DNA of 40,688 nucleotides from Syntrophorhabdales bacterium (GCA_035541455.1 DATKNH010000173.1:1-40688), one strand, 5' to 3'. Counted from the first letter of the stretch, positions 27,005 through 35,439 are shown. Numbers and translations: made by a program. The notes: generated by a model not told the origin, from the letters alone.

Positions 27005-28038
27005 AGGTACTTATATTAGGCATCAATGGCTTCATCGGTAACGCCCTGTCCGAAAGGATTCTCGGCGAAACGGACTGGGAACTGTACGGCATGGATATCC
27101 GGCAGGACAAGCTGGAGAAATGTCACGGCCAGAAGTGTTTCCATTTTGTTGAGGGAGACATTTCCATAAACAAGGAGTGGATCGAATACCACATTAAGAA
27201 ATGTGACGTGGTGCTGCCGCTCGTGGCTATTGCTACGCCCGCGACCTACGTAAAAGAGCCGCTCAAAGTATTCGAGCTCGATTTTGAGCAGAACCTGCAG
27301 ATCGTGAGACTGTGCGTGAAGTACGGAAAGAGGTTGATATTTCCCTCTACCTCGGAAGTGTACGGCATGTGCCCCGACAAAGAGTTTGACGAGGATAAGA
27401 GCCCGTTGGTAACAGGACCCATACCGATGCAGCGATGGATCTACAGTGCGTCCAAGCAGCTGCTGGACAGGGTCATCTGGGCCTATGGCTTCCAGAAAGG
27501 ACTTAAATTCACCTGCTTCCGTCCCTTCAACTGGATTGGCCCGAAACTGGATGATCTGACCCTTGAGCCGGAGAAGGAGGGAAGCTCCAGGGTGGTTACG
27601 CAGTTCATATCGAGCCTCTTCCGGGGGGACACTATCAAGTTGGTTGACGGCGGCATGCAGAAGCGCTGCTTCACCTATGTTGACGACGGGATAGCCTGTC
27701 TGATGCAGATTATAGAAAACAAGAACGGCATGTGCGATGCGCAGATATTCAACATAGGCAACCCGAAGAATGAGGCGACGGTTAAGGAGCTTGCGCATAA
27801 GTTGAAAGAACTGTTCGTGAAGCATCCGGCCACGAAGCAGTACAAGAAGTATTCTGAGATCGTCGAAGTCTCATCCGGCGAATTTTACGGTAAAGGATAT
27901 CAGGATATAGATTTCAGGGTTCCTTCTATCCGCAAGGCGCGGGAGATCATCGGGTGGGAGCCCAAGGTTGATCTTGATACTGCGCTCAGGAAGACGATCG
28001 AGTATTATCTCGAATCCAATACAAAAATCGAGGAGTAA
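27001..28038 (+). CDS. arnA: UDP-glucuronate decarboxylase (stand-alone ArnA C-terminal half)
   Basis: This is an NAD-dependent short-chain dehydrogenase-like enzyme of 345 residues matching the C-terminal half of ArnA. It oxidises and decarboxylates UDP-glucuronate to the UDP-4-keto-pentose. The NAD motif is GINGFIG (7-13). The catalytic groups are in PSTSEVYGM (Ser and Glu, equivalent to E. coli Ser433 and Glu434) and in the YSASK (YxxxK) motif. The conserved Arg of the [14 protein letters not shown] segment matches E. coli Arg619. It starts at a GTG overlapping the stop of the formyltransferase gene, with AGGAGG upstream. Confidence 0.92.
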   Translation: MKVLILGINGFIGNALSERILGETDWELYGMDIRQDKLEKCHGQKCFHFVEGDISINKEWIEYHIKKCDVVLPLVAIATPATYVKEPLKVFELDFEQNLQIVRLCVKYGKRLIFPSTSEVYGMCPDKEFDEDKSPLVTGPIPMQRWIYSASKQLLDRVIWAYGFQKGLKFTCFRPFNWIGPKLDDLTLEPEKEGSSRVVTQFISSLFRGDTIKLVDGGMQKRCFTYVDDGIACLMQIIENKNGMCDAQIFNIGNPKNEATVKELAHKLKELFVKHPATKQYKKYSEIVEVSSGEFYGKGYQDIDFRVPSIRKAREIIGWEPKVDLDTALRKTIEYYLESNTKIEE

Positions 28039-28069
28039 GCTAAGGCTCAGTGACTCCCTCTCACATATT

Positions 28070-28117
28070 ACGGCTCGTCTTACGGCTCACCGCTCAGGGC
28101 TCACGGCTCACGGCCTC
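28070..28117 (+). repeat. Short degenerate ACGGCTC repeats before arnD
   Basis: ACGGCTC occurs at 28070-28076, 28082-28088 and 28103-28109, with a degenerate fourth copy (28110-28117) ending three bases before the arnD start codon. It fills most of the 82-base gap between the decarboxylase gene and arnD and replaces a normal ribosome binding site. Its origin is unknown; it looks like an expanded or inserted low-complexity element. Confidence 0.5.
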
Positions 28118-28120
28118 TCT

Positions 28121-29020
28121 ATGACCCGCATCATTGGCCTGAAAGTTGATGTGGATACCTGCGAGGGGATGAAGCGCGGGGTTCCGAAGCTCGCCGCACT
28201 CTTTAAAAAGCATGGGGTGCGGGCGAGTTTTTTTGTGCCGATGGGCAAAGATCACACAGGCTGGACCGCAAAGCGGGTTTTCACAAGACGAGGCTTCATG
28301 TCCAAGGCAGGCCGCGTGGGCGTTGTGAGTACCTATGGCGTTAAAACGCTCATGTACGGGCTTCTTCTGCCGGGACCAAACATAGCACTCAAGAACGCTC
28401 CCTTGCTTCGTTCCCTGGCGGAAGAAGGTCATGATGTGGGCATTCACGGGCTGGACCATGTCTACTGGCATGACCACATCAAGGGAATGAGTGGGGACAA
28501 TACGAGAAATATACTGACAGAGGCTGTATCTACGTACCGGCGGATCATGGGAAGTGATCCACACTCTTTTGCGGCGCCCGGGTGGATGATCAATCAGCAT
28601 GCGCTGGCTTTCTTTGAGGAGAACGGGTTTACATACAGCAGCGATGTCAGAGGGAAGACGATTTTTCTGCCAAAGCTTGCAGGAAGGACGTTCAAGCTTC
28701 CTCAGGTTCCCACTACTCTTCCGACCCTGGATGAGGCTGTGGGTCTGAAAGGAAGCGACCAGGAGAGCCTTGCGCGCTTCTTCGTCAGTTCCCTCACTGA
28801 CGGAATAAACATCCTTACGGTGCACGCCGAACTGGAGGGCAAAAACTGGGCAGGATTCCTGGAATCGGTTCTCACTGAAACGAAGGCTCGCGGATTCAGG
28901 TACGAGCGACTGGATGAGATTGTAGCGGCTGTCCAGACTGAAGGTCCATTGCCTGTGCACGAGATTGGATTCGGTTTTGTCGAGGGCAGGGCAGGGGAAG
29001 TAGCCCTTGAGAAATTCTAA
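28121..29020 (+). CDS. arnD: 4-deoxy-4-formamido-L-arabinose-phosphoundecaprenol deformylase (ArnD-like)
   Basis: This polysaccharide deacetylase-family (NodB fold) protein of 299 residues matches E. coli ArnD (296 residues). Signs are the N-terminal GLKVDVDTCEGMKRGVPKL with metal-site Asp10 and Asp12, the VGIHGLDHVYWHDHIKG histidine motif, the FAAPGWMINQ segment and the VPTTLPTLDEAVG stretch. ArnD removes the formyl group from undecaprenyl-phosphate-Ara4FN so that the amino sugar can be flipped and added to lipid A. The ATG at 28121 gives the family's N terminus. The open frame continues upstream into arnA and repeats, which is not homologous. No clear ribosome binding site is seen. Confidence 0.9.
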   Translation: MTRIIGLKVDVDTCEGMKRGVPKLAALFKKHGVRASFFVPMGKDHTGWTAKRVFTRRGFMSKAGRVGVVSTYGVKTLMYGLLLPGPNIALKNAPLLRSLAEEGHDVGIHGLDHVYWHDHIKGMSGDNTRNILTEAVSTYRRIMGSDPHSFAAPGWMINQHALAFFEENGFTYSSDVRGKTIFLPKLAGRTFKLPQVPTTLPTLDEAVGLKGSDQESLARFFVSSLTDGINILTVHAELEGKNWAGFLESVLTETKARGFRYERLDEIVAAVQTEGPLPVHEIGFGFVEGRAGEVALEKF

Positions 29021-29030
29021 ATTCTAATGT

Positions 29031-29140
29031 CGAAATCCTAAGGGGTGTCGAATAACGAAACCCCAACAGTTCAGATCGGCATAGTCAGTTTGTATATTCG
29101 ATAACCCGCAAGCGGGTGCCCGGGCTTCTCTAGGATTTCG
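29031..29140. repeat. Hairpin-rich intergenic element
   Basis: In the gap between arnD and groEL, CGAAATCCTA (29031-29040) is matched by TAGGATTTCG (29131-29140) as an inverted repeat. Between them are two hairpins: GGGGT...ACCCC (29042-29064, loop AATAA) and ACCCGC-AA-GCGGGT (29104-29117). The nested layout suggests a REP-like or other small intergenic repeat, or an arnD mRNA 3' structure. The nearby AAATTCTAAATTCTAA is also repetitive. Confidence 0.4.
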
Positions 29141-29162
29141 ATATTGGGATTTGAATGGCAGC

Positions 29163-29190
29163 AAAAAGGGGGCCGAAGCCCCCTTTTTTT
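29163..29190. terminator. Bidirectional intrinsic terminator between arnD and groEL
   Basis: GGGGGC-CGAA-GCCCCC is a perfect six-pair stem with a stable tetraloop, flanked by five As on the left and seven Ts on the right. It can end transcripts from both converging genes, arnD and groEL. Confidence 0.9.
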
Positions 29191-29222
29191 GTAAACTGTT
29201 AACTGGTAACGGGTAACCGTTC

Positions 29223-30872
<1,650 letters not shown>

Positions 30873-31163
30873 TTAGTCTTGAACAATAGCAAGAACGTCA
30901 TCTTCCCGCAGGATGAGATGCTCCTCGCCGTCAATTTTGATCTCGGTCCCGGAATACTTGCCAAAGAGGATCTTGTCGCCCGGTTTCACTGTCAATGGAG
31001 CTTTCTGGCCGCTTTCCAGTGTCTTACCGTCTCCTACGGCAACGACACGACCTTCCTGAGGCTTCTCTTTGGCCGAGTCGGGAATGATAATACCGCCCTT
31101 TGTCTTCTCCTCTTCCTCGATCCTCTTAATGACGATCCTGTCCTGTAATGGTTTGATCTTCAT
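30873..31163 (-). CDS. groES: Co-chaperonin GroES (10 kDa)
   Basis: This is the lid of the GroEL chamber, 96 residues. Typical stretches are [34 protein letters not shown] (start and mobile loop), [14 protein letters not shown] and [25 protein letters not shown] strong AAGGAG ribosome binding site precedes the ATG. It is the first gene of the groESL transcript. The promoter and the CIRCE-like operator lie 35-94 bases upstream, in a gap shared with the divergent selenoprotein candidate. Confidence 0.99.
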   Translation of the reverse strand: MKIKPLQDRIVIKRIEEEEKTKGGIIIPDSAKEKPQEGRVVAVGDGKTLESGQKAPLTVKPGDKILFGKYSGTEIKIDGEEHLILREDDVLAIVQD

Positions 31164-31197
31164 CGTATCACACTCCTTTCGTTTGGATGTAAATCTG

Positions 31198-31224
31198 TTA
31201 GCAATCGGCTCTGATGATTGCCAA
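31198..31224. promoter_or_regulatory. CIRCE-like HrcA operator upstream of groESL
   Basis: TTAGCAATC-N9-GATTGCCAA has the exact spacing of CIRCE (TTAGCACTC-N9-GAGTGCTAA) and matches it at 8 of 9 bases on the left and 7 of 9 on the right. It lies just downstream of the groESL promoter, between the -10 box and the start codon, the usual HrcA repressor position. The change C to A in the left arm is mirrored by G to T in the right arm, keeping the symmetry. Confidence 0.75.
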
Positions 31225-31228
31225 GGGT

Positions 31229-31257
31229 AATATATTTATAATTGGCAGCCTTGTCAA
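31229..31257 (-). promoter_or_regulatory. groESL promoter
   Basis: On the minus strand TTGACA (31257-31252) and TATATT (31234-31229) are 17 bases apart, close to the sigma-70 consensus. The -10 box lies five bases from the CIRCE-like operator, so repressor binding would cover the transcription start. No separate sigma-32 promoter was recognised. Confidence 0.75.
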
Positions 31258-31328
31258 GTCCTCGCCAGAAATTTTTTTGAAAATCGATCGGCTGTTGATT
31301 CTTGAGCAATTTAGTATTAAACTGCTGC

Positions 31329-31763
31329 ATGCGCCGGGTTGTCCTCAGTTTCTTGACGCTGCTGCTGTTCGTCCTGTCGGTTGCGCCTGTCTCTGCAATC
31401 ACCTACCAGGAAGGCGTCAGGACTGCCAAGAGCGAGAATAAGCCTCTCTATCTTTATTTTTACACTGACAGCTGACCCTACTGCCGATTAATGGACAGGT
31501 CTGTCCTAGGAGACACGGAAGTCGAAGCCCAGCTCAAGAAGGATTTTGTCTACGTTCGCATCAACGTGGACAAGTCGGATGACATCGCCAGGCTCTATGG
31601 AATAAGAGGCTACCCATCATCCTGGTTTCTGGAGCCAACCGGTGCGAGAGTTGTCGAGGTCCCGGGCTACGTAGACAAATCCCTTTTCAAGAAAGTGCTG
31701 CAGTTCGTCAAGGGCGGCTATTACAAGTCTACCGATATAAACTCCTACCTGAAGAAGCACTAG
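31329..31763 (+). CDS. Secreted thioredoxin-like selenoprotein (UxxC), read through UGA at 31473-31475
   Basis: Read with the in-frame TGA as selenocysteine, this is a continuous protein of 144 residues. Residues 1-23 are a signal peptide (MRRVVLSFLTLLLFVLSVAP, then VSA). The mature part is a thioredoxin fold: KPLYLYFYTDS, then Sec49-Pro-Tyr-Cys52, then RLMDRSVLGDTEVEAQLKKD, YVRINVDKSDDIARLYGIRG with cis-Pro YPSS, and WFLEPTGARVVEVPG. The TGA falls exactly where relatives have the first Cys of CPYC. A hairpin 17 bases after the TGA matches a bacterial SECIS (listed separately). It probably acts as a periplasmic thiol-disulfide oxidoreductase or reductase. It is a single gene divergent from groESL; no strong ribosome binding site is seen, so the exact start is uncertain (a TTG at 31302 is also in frame). 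Confidence 0.88.
31493..31506 (+). promoter_or_regulatory. Bacterial SECIS element hairpin
   Basis: GGACAGGTCTGTCC folds into GGAC/GUCC with loop AGGUCU (or GGACA/UGUCC with loop GGUC). The hexaloop AGGUCU is the same as that of the E. coli fdhF SECIS, where the GU of the loop contacts SelB. The loop begins 21 bases after the UGA, inside the known bacterial range (about 16-37). CCTA (31477-31480) and TAGG (31507-31510) could extend the lower stem across a bulge. It lies within the coding region, as expected in bacteria. Confidence 0.82.
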
Positions 31764-31792
31764 AAGGCTCGCAGCCTACGACTCAACGCTTC

Positions 31793-32269
31793 TCACATAA
31801 CCCGCCTAAAATGCGAGAGACCTTTTCGCCAATAAGGCAAATCGAGGCTCCCAACGGTAACGCCTCTCGAGGTGGAGGCGTGAATGAACTCCCGGTGGTT
31901 CATCATGATGCCGATGTGGTAGTTCTTCTTGATGGTGAAGACAACGAGGTCGCCTGTCAGCACATTTTCCCTGGACACCTCATAGCCTGTTCGGACCAGT
32001 TCGTCAGTGGTATACGGTATGGTGATGTTGTAGCGTTTATACACGTAGTACACAAACCCGCTGCAATCGAATGCCTCGGGGCCCTTGGCACCTATTCTGT
32101 AGGGCTTTCCTATCAGACCGCTGGCGTACTGCACTATGGCTTCACCCTTCTGAGAAGGCTCGACGGGTCCCTCATAAATGCGTACCTTTTTCGGTGCGCA
32201 CCCCGCCAGGAGCGTCATCGCGCCAAGCATGCCAAGAAGGGTCAGAAGCGTAAGCCTTTGGCTTCTCAC
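31793..32269 (-). CDS. NlpC/P60-family lipoprotein, peptidoglycan hydrolase
   Basis: This predicted outer-membrane lipoprotein of 158 residues is a cysteine peptidase that cuts peptidoglycan stem peptides (Spr/MepS-like). The lipobox is LAGC with acylated Cys24. The NlpC/P60 domain has the catalytic Cys69 in FDCSGFVYYVYKRY, His118 in NYHIGIMM and the third polar residue His130 in FIHAST. There is no extra binding domain. It starts at a GTG overlapping the stop of the upstream HAD-IB gene (GTGA), so the two are coupled. Relatives give the new openings needed for wall growth. Confidence 0.93.
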   Translation of the reverse strand: MRSQRLTLLTLLGMLGAMTLLAGCAPKKVRIYEGPVEPSQKGEAIVQYASGLIGKPYRIGAKGPEAFDCSGFVYYVYKRYNITIPYTTDELVRTGYEVSRENVLTGDLVVFTIKKNYHIGIMMNHREFIHASTSRGVTVGSLDLPYWRKGLSHFRRVM

Positions 32270-32907
32270 GAGTGCAAACTCAGCACTTCGGTCGCGGCTG
32301 CAAGCGAGCCGTTGTAGACAACATGGTCCACCAGGGATAGCAGATCCGGACGAAGGTTGTAGCCAATCGCGAGACCGACTGACTCGAACATGCCCCGGTC
32401 CCCTTCGCCATCACCAATTGCTGCAGCCTCCGAACGTTCAACGCCCAGTTCTCCCAATATCCGCTTCACCCAGTGCCCCTTGCTATCATGCTGCACGTGA
32501 ATGTTGATTTCCCCGGTAAGCAGGCCATCACGCGCCACGAGTACATTGGAGAGGGCCCGTCCGATCCCCAACTCAACCTTTACCCGCTCTACCAGGAGAG
32601 AAAGGCCCGTCGATAGAATCACTGAGAAGATGCCCCTGGCGTGAAGCCACCCGACCAGATCGTGCGCGCCTTCGTGGTAGGCTATTTCACGTATCACTGC
32701 CATGACGCGCTCCACCGAAAGACCCTTCCAGAGAAGCGCGTCTCTCTTGCAGAATTCGTTGTAATCTATCTTTCCTTCCCTGAAGAGGCGCTGGAACTCA
32801 TCGGCGTTGTCGTCCCACAGGCCGAGTCTTCGATGGAGGTATTCCCAGCTACTTTTGACCGTGGTGAGTGTCCCGTCGCAGTCAAGAAAAACGACCTTCA
32901 GCGGCAT
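32266..32907 (-). CDS. HAD-IB family phosphatase, SerB-like
   Basis: This cytoplasmic HAD phosphatase of 213 residues has motif I VVFLDCDGTLTTVKSSW (Asp9, Asp11), motif II VILSTGLSLLVERVK, the lysine of the DSKGHWVK segment and motif IV AIGDGEGDRGMFESVG. This fits the phosphoserine phosphatase-like HAD-IB group; the cap differs from SerB, so the substrate is open. The ATG at 32907 places motif I near the N terminus as usual, although its ribosome binding site is weak. An in-frame GTG at 32958 has a GGAGGGGG before it, but that lies inside a repeat, so I did not choose it. Confidence 0.85.
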   Translation of the reverse strand: MPLKVVFLDCDGTLTTVKSSWEYLHRRLGLWDDNADEFQRLFREGKIDYNEFCKRDALLWKGLSVERVMAVIREIAYHEGAHDLVGWLHARGIFSVILSTGLSLLVERVKVELGIGRALSNVLVARDGLLTGEINIHVQHDSKGHWVKRILGELGVERSEAAAIGDGEGDRGMFESVGLAIGYNLRPDLLSLVDHVVYNGSLAAATEVLSLHS

Positions 32908-32946
32908 TATTTTGGTTATAGCATCAAACAACTCAAAAAATCCATA

Positions 32947-33062
32947 CATGGGGCTCACGTCGCCCCCTCCATCGGCAAAAGCCGCTGGAGCCTCCCCCTC
33001 TCGCGAGCTCTCGCTCGCTACCCCTTCGGGGATACAGCATGGGGCTCACGTCGCCCCCTCCA
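32947..33062. repeat. 25-base direct repeats with structured spacer
   Basis: An identical 25-base sequence containing GGGGCTCACGTCGCCCCC occurs at 32947-32971 and 33038-33062, 91 bases apart. Between the copies lie CTCGCGAG-rich sequence and a CCCC-TTC-GGGG hairpin (33021-33031). The element fills the 217-base gap between divergent genes (HAD-IB and amidohydrolase). It is probably a copy of a dispersed intergenic repeat, but other copies cannot be seen in this window. Confidence 0.7.
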
Positions 33063-33124
33063 CCCTCCAACCGCTCTTCAAATTTATTTCTATAAGGGCG
33101 CGAGAAGCTTTATAATTAAGGAGC

Positions 33125-33952
33125 ATGACAATCATCGATGCTCATACGCATGTTTTTCCGGCTGACGTAATAGATAGAAGGGACCGAATTGCGTCAAAAG
33201 ATGACCGCTTTTCGCTGCTGTACGGAAATCCAAAGGCGAGGATGGTAGACGAGACGGGGCTTGCCCACTACATGGCCGAACAGGAGATTGATCGCGCCGT
33301 CGTGTGCGGCTTTGGCTTTAAGGACCGGGCGCTCATCACCGCCTGTAATGCGTATATTCTGGATGTGGCACGACGCAACCCAAAGGTGATCCCCTTTGCA
33401 ATGGTGGACGTGAAAGACAAAGCGTTTGCCATTAAAGAAGCAGAGCGCGCCATTCAGGCAGGTGCGCGTGGAATAGGAGAGCTGGCTTTCTACGAAACGG
33501 GATTCGGTGAAAAGGAGAGAAAAGCGCTGGACATCGTCGCCGACTGCGCTCAGGAGAACGGCCTGCCCCTTATGCTTCACGTGAATGAGCAGGTAGGGCA
33601 CGCGTATCATGGCAAGACCAGAATGGATTTTCAGGAGCTCGTTTTTTTTGTTGAAAGCCACCCTGAGCTCGTGACTATATTGTCCCATCTCGGTGGCGGT
33701 ATCTGCTTCTACGAATTCATGCCGGAGATCAGAGAGGCGTTCGCTCGCGTCTATTATGATCTGGCAGCGGTGCCGCTGCTCTACACCAACGAGGTTTACA
33801 GGTTTGTCACCGGGTGCATGCCCGATAAGGTGCTTTTCGGATCGGATTATCCTCTGCTCTCCTACAAGAGATACGCGCGGGACATGGATACTCTCGAAGA
33901 GGGAGAAAAAGAAAAGCTGGTCTATATCAATGCGAGGCAGTTGTTCGGATGA
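33125..33952 (+). CDS. Amidohydrolase-family (TIM-barrel) metal hydrolase, amidohydrolase_2 group
   Basis: This protein of 275 residues has the metal-site pattern of the family: HxH at His7 and His9 (IDAHTHVFP), LMLHVNEQ, then TILSHLGGG and the FGSDYPLLSYKR aspartate motif near the C terminus. Members are hydrolases or decarboxylases of small ring or acid substrates. The GELAFYETGFGEKER stretch before the second metal histidine is also typical. AAGGAG lies four bases before the ATG. It overlaps the methyltransferase gene by four bases (ATGA), forming a coupled trio with it and the YrdC-like gene. The substrate is unknown. Confidence 0.9.
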   Translation: MTIIDAHTHVFPADVIDRRDRIASKDDRFSLLYGNPKARMVDETGLAHYMAEQEIDRAVVCGFGFKDRALITACNAYILDVARRNPKVIPFAMVDVKDKAFAIKEAERAIQAGARGIGELAFYETGFGEKERKALDIVADCAQENGLPLMLHVNEQVGHAYHGKTRMDFQELVFFVESHPELVTILSHLGGGICFYEFMPEIREAFARVYYDLAAVPLLYTNEVYRFVTGCMPDKVLFGSDYPLLSYKRYARDMDTLEEGEKEKLVYINARQLFG

Positions 33953-34509
33953 CGGACTGGGATAAGAGGTATCAGGAAGGTTTCTACTCGGGCCCACTGC
34001 AGCCCCATCAGCTCGTAAGACGATTCTGGAGCATGGTACCAGAGGGACGTCCTGTACTTGACATTGCGATGGGCACGGGAAGGGATCTGTTCCTCTTCGC
34101 TGAGAAGGGTTGTTTCTGCTGCGGGCTCGATCGTTCCTGGGAGGGAATAAGAATGGCGCTCCGGGAGGCCGCAGAACGCGGCGTGGAGATCTTTCCAATA
34201 TACGGCGACGCGTACCGGCTTCCCTTCAAGAAAGGGTCCGCGGGCGCCGTACTTGTGTTCGACTTTCTCATACGGGAGATGATGGGTGATCTCCCTTCCT
34301 TGCTTAGCCCCGGCGGCATTCTGCTGTACGAAACGTTTCTGAAGCATCAGAACAACGTCGACGGGCCACACAATCCTGACTATCTGCTGCATGACGGCGA
34401 ACTTATCGGCTACTTCAGAGGGCTTGATCTCTTGTTTTATGAGGAGGGCGTTTACCTCTTCAACGGAAGGAAGCGGGCTGTAGCCAGATATGTAGGGAGG
34501 AAACGATGA
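33949..34509 (+). CDS. Class I SAM-dependent methyltransferase, TehB-like
   Basis: This methyltransferase of 186 residues starts DWDKRYQEG, as TehB-related proteins do. Motif I is VLDIAMGTGRDLFLFAEKG (36-54) and the acidic residue after it, GLDRSWEGI, binds the SAM ribose. The later IYGDAYRLPFKKGSAGAVLV is motif II/III. It has no tellurite-resistance context here, so the substrate is not inferred. It overlaps the amidohydrolase gene and the next gene by four bases each. Confidence 0.88.
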   Translation: MTDWDKRYQEGFYSGPLQPHQLVRRFWSMVPEGRPVLDIAMGTGRDLFLFAEKGCFCCGLDRSWEGIRMALREAAERGVEIFPIYGDAYRLPFKKGSAGAVLVFDFLIREMMGDLPSLLSPGGILLYETFLKHQNNVDGPHNPDYLLHDGELIGYFRGLDLLFYEEGVYLFNGRKRAVARYVGRKR

Positions 34510-35120
34510 TTGTCGAATGGGACCCTTCGAGGCCCAAAAGAAAGGTAACCGATGCCATACTGGGGGCGTTGCAGAACGGTGAGATCATTGCCTACCCGAC
34601 AGATACCTTTTACGGGCTTGGCTGCGACCTGTTCAACGTGAAGGCCATCAGGCGCCTCTATGAAATTCGGGGATTAAACGAGAAGAGACCTCTCAGTGTC
34701 ATTTTCAAGGACTTCAAAGAGGTCAGCATTTACGCAGTGATGAGTGATTTCGCCTTTCGCGTGCTCAAGGTCTCTCTTCCCGGTCCCTACACCTTCATTC
34801 TCCAGGCCCGGAGGATCATACCGCGTCTCATGATGTCAGGTAAAAAAGAGGTCGGCGTAAGAATGCCGAACCATCCTGTGCCGATGGCGCTTGCGCGTCT
34901 TCTCGAGCGGCCGCTTATCAATACCAGCGCCAAAAGCCAGACCCTCGGGTTGCTGACCGATCCCAAGGAGATCGACCGTTACCTGAAGGGCTCCGTCGCC
35001 CTTGTCATTGATGGCGGCCTTATTCCGGGCGAGCCATCGACCGTCGTAAGTCTCGTGGATGATGAGGTGAAAGTGCTTCGAGAAGGAAAAGGGCCGATCA
35101 GAGATCTTCTTGCGAGCTAG
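34506..35120 (+). CDS. Sua5/YciO/YrdC-family protein (threonylcarbamoyl-AMP synthase-like)
   Basis: This protein of 204 residues has the YrdC fold: GEIIAYPTDTFYGLGCDLFN, the IRGLNEKRPLSVIFKD segment with the KRP nucleotide-site motif, LPGPYTFIL, the VGVRMPNHPVP segment and the GEPSTVVSL loop. True TsaC/Sua5 enzymes make threonylcarbamoyl-AMP for the tRNA t6A37 modification; the YciO subgroup is close in sequence but of less certain role, and this one seems nearer to YciO. It is coupled to the methyltransferase gene (ATGA). Its end overlaps the convergent FmdB gene by 23 bases. Confidence 0.87.
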   Translation: MIVEWDPSRPKRKVTDAILGALQNGEIIAYPTDTFYGLGCDLFNVKAIRRLYEIRGLNEKRPLSVIFKDFKEVSIYAVMSDFAFRVLKVSLPGPYTFILQARRIIPRLMMSGKKEVGVRMPNHPVPMALARLLERPLINTSAKSQTLGLLTDPKEIDRYLKGSVALVIDGGLIPGEPSTVVSLVDDEVKVLREGKGPIRDLLAS

Positions 35121-35439
35121 ATTCCGCGCCCGAGAGAGCTTCTTCCATCTCTTGTTCGAAGCCTTCCCCCATTTCATCGCCAAGCTCCCGGCCCATGCGT
35201 TTCATTATCTTCTCCACGCTCCTCGGGTCGTTCTCGTCCAGGTCGGATAACTTGCTCGGATCGAGCAGGCTTTCCATCCTGCTCTCCTCACTCTTCAACA
35301 CGGAGACGCGGGAGAGAATGCGCCGGACATCTCTTGTGTTGCAGGCCTTGCAGTAAGGCTCGATCTCTTCTGATGCCCGCAGGAGCAAAAAGGAGGAAAC
35401 CTTTTTGCATTTGTCACAGTAGTATTCGTAGATAGGCAT
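35098..35439 (-). CDS. FmdB-type zinc-ribbon protein
   Basis: This is a small protein of 113 residues with an N-terminal zinc ribbon typical of the FmdB/CxxC_CXXC_SSSS family: MPIYEYYCDKC (Cys8, Cys11) and YCKACNTRDV (Cys30, Cys33). The rest is charged and probably disordered, with many Glu, Ser and Met (about 45-113). The role is unknown; it is named after a regulator of formamidase in Methylophilus and is common in sulfate reducers and syntrophs. Its 3' end overlaps the YrdC-like gene on the other strand. Confidence 0.88.
   Translation of the reverse strand: MPIYEYYCDKCKKVSSFLLLRASEEIEPYCKACNTRDVRRILSRVSVLKSEESRMESLLDPSKLSDLDENDPRSVEKIMKRMGRELGDEMGEGFEQEMEEALSGAESSSQEDL

Noticed and set aside
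27968-28120. N-terminal extension of arnD
   Set aside because: The extra frame covers the end of the decarboxylase gene and the ACGGCTC repeats. ArnD proteins begin at the MTRIIGLKVDVDT-type segment.
31491-31763. A separate 90-residue gene starting at the ATG at 31491
   Set aside because: This begins in the middle of a thioredoxin fold right after the redox motif, with no ribosome binding site. The upstream part of the same frame is clearly the missing half, joined through the UGA codon.
31329-31763. Pseudogene by nonsense mutation
   Set aside because: The stop is TGA exactly at a redox cysteine, a fdhF-type SECIS hairpin follows at the right distance, and the rest of the frame is intact. 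A random nonsense mutation would not explain these together.
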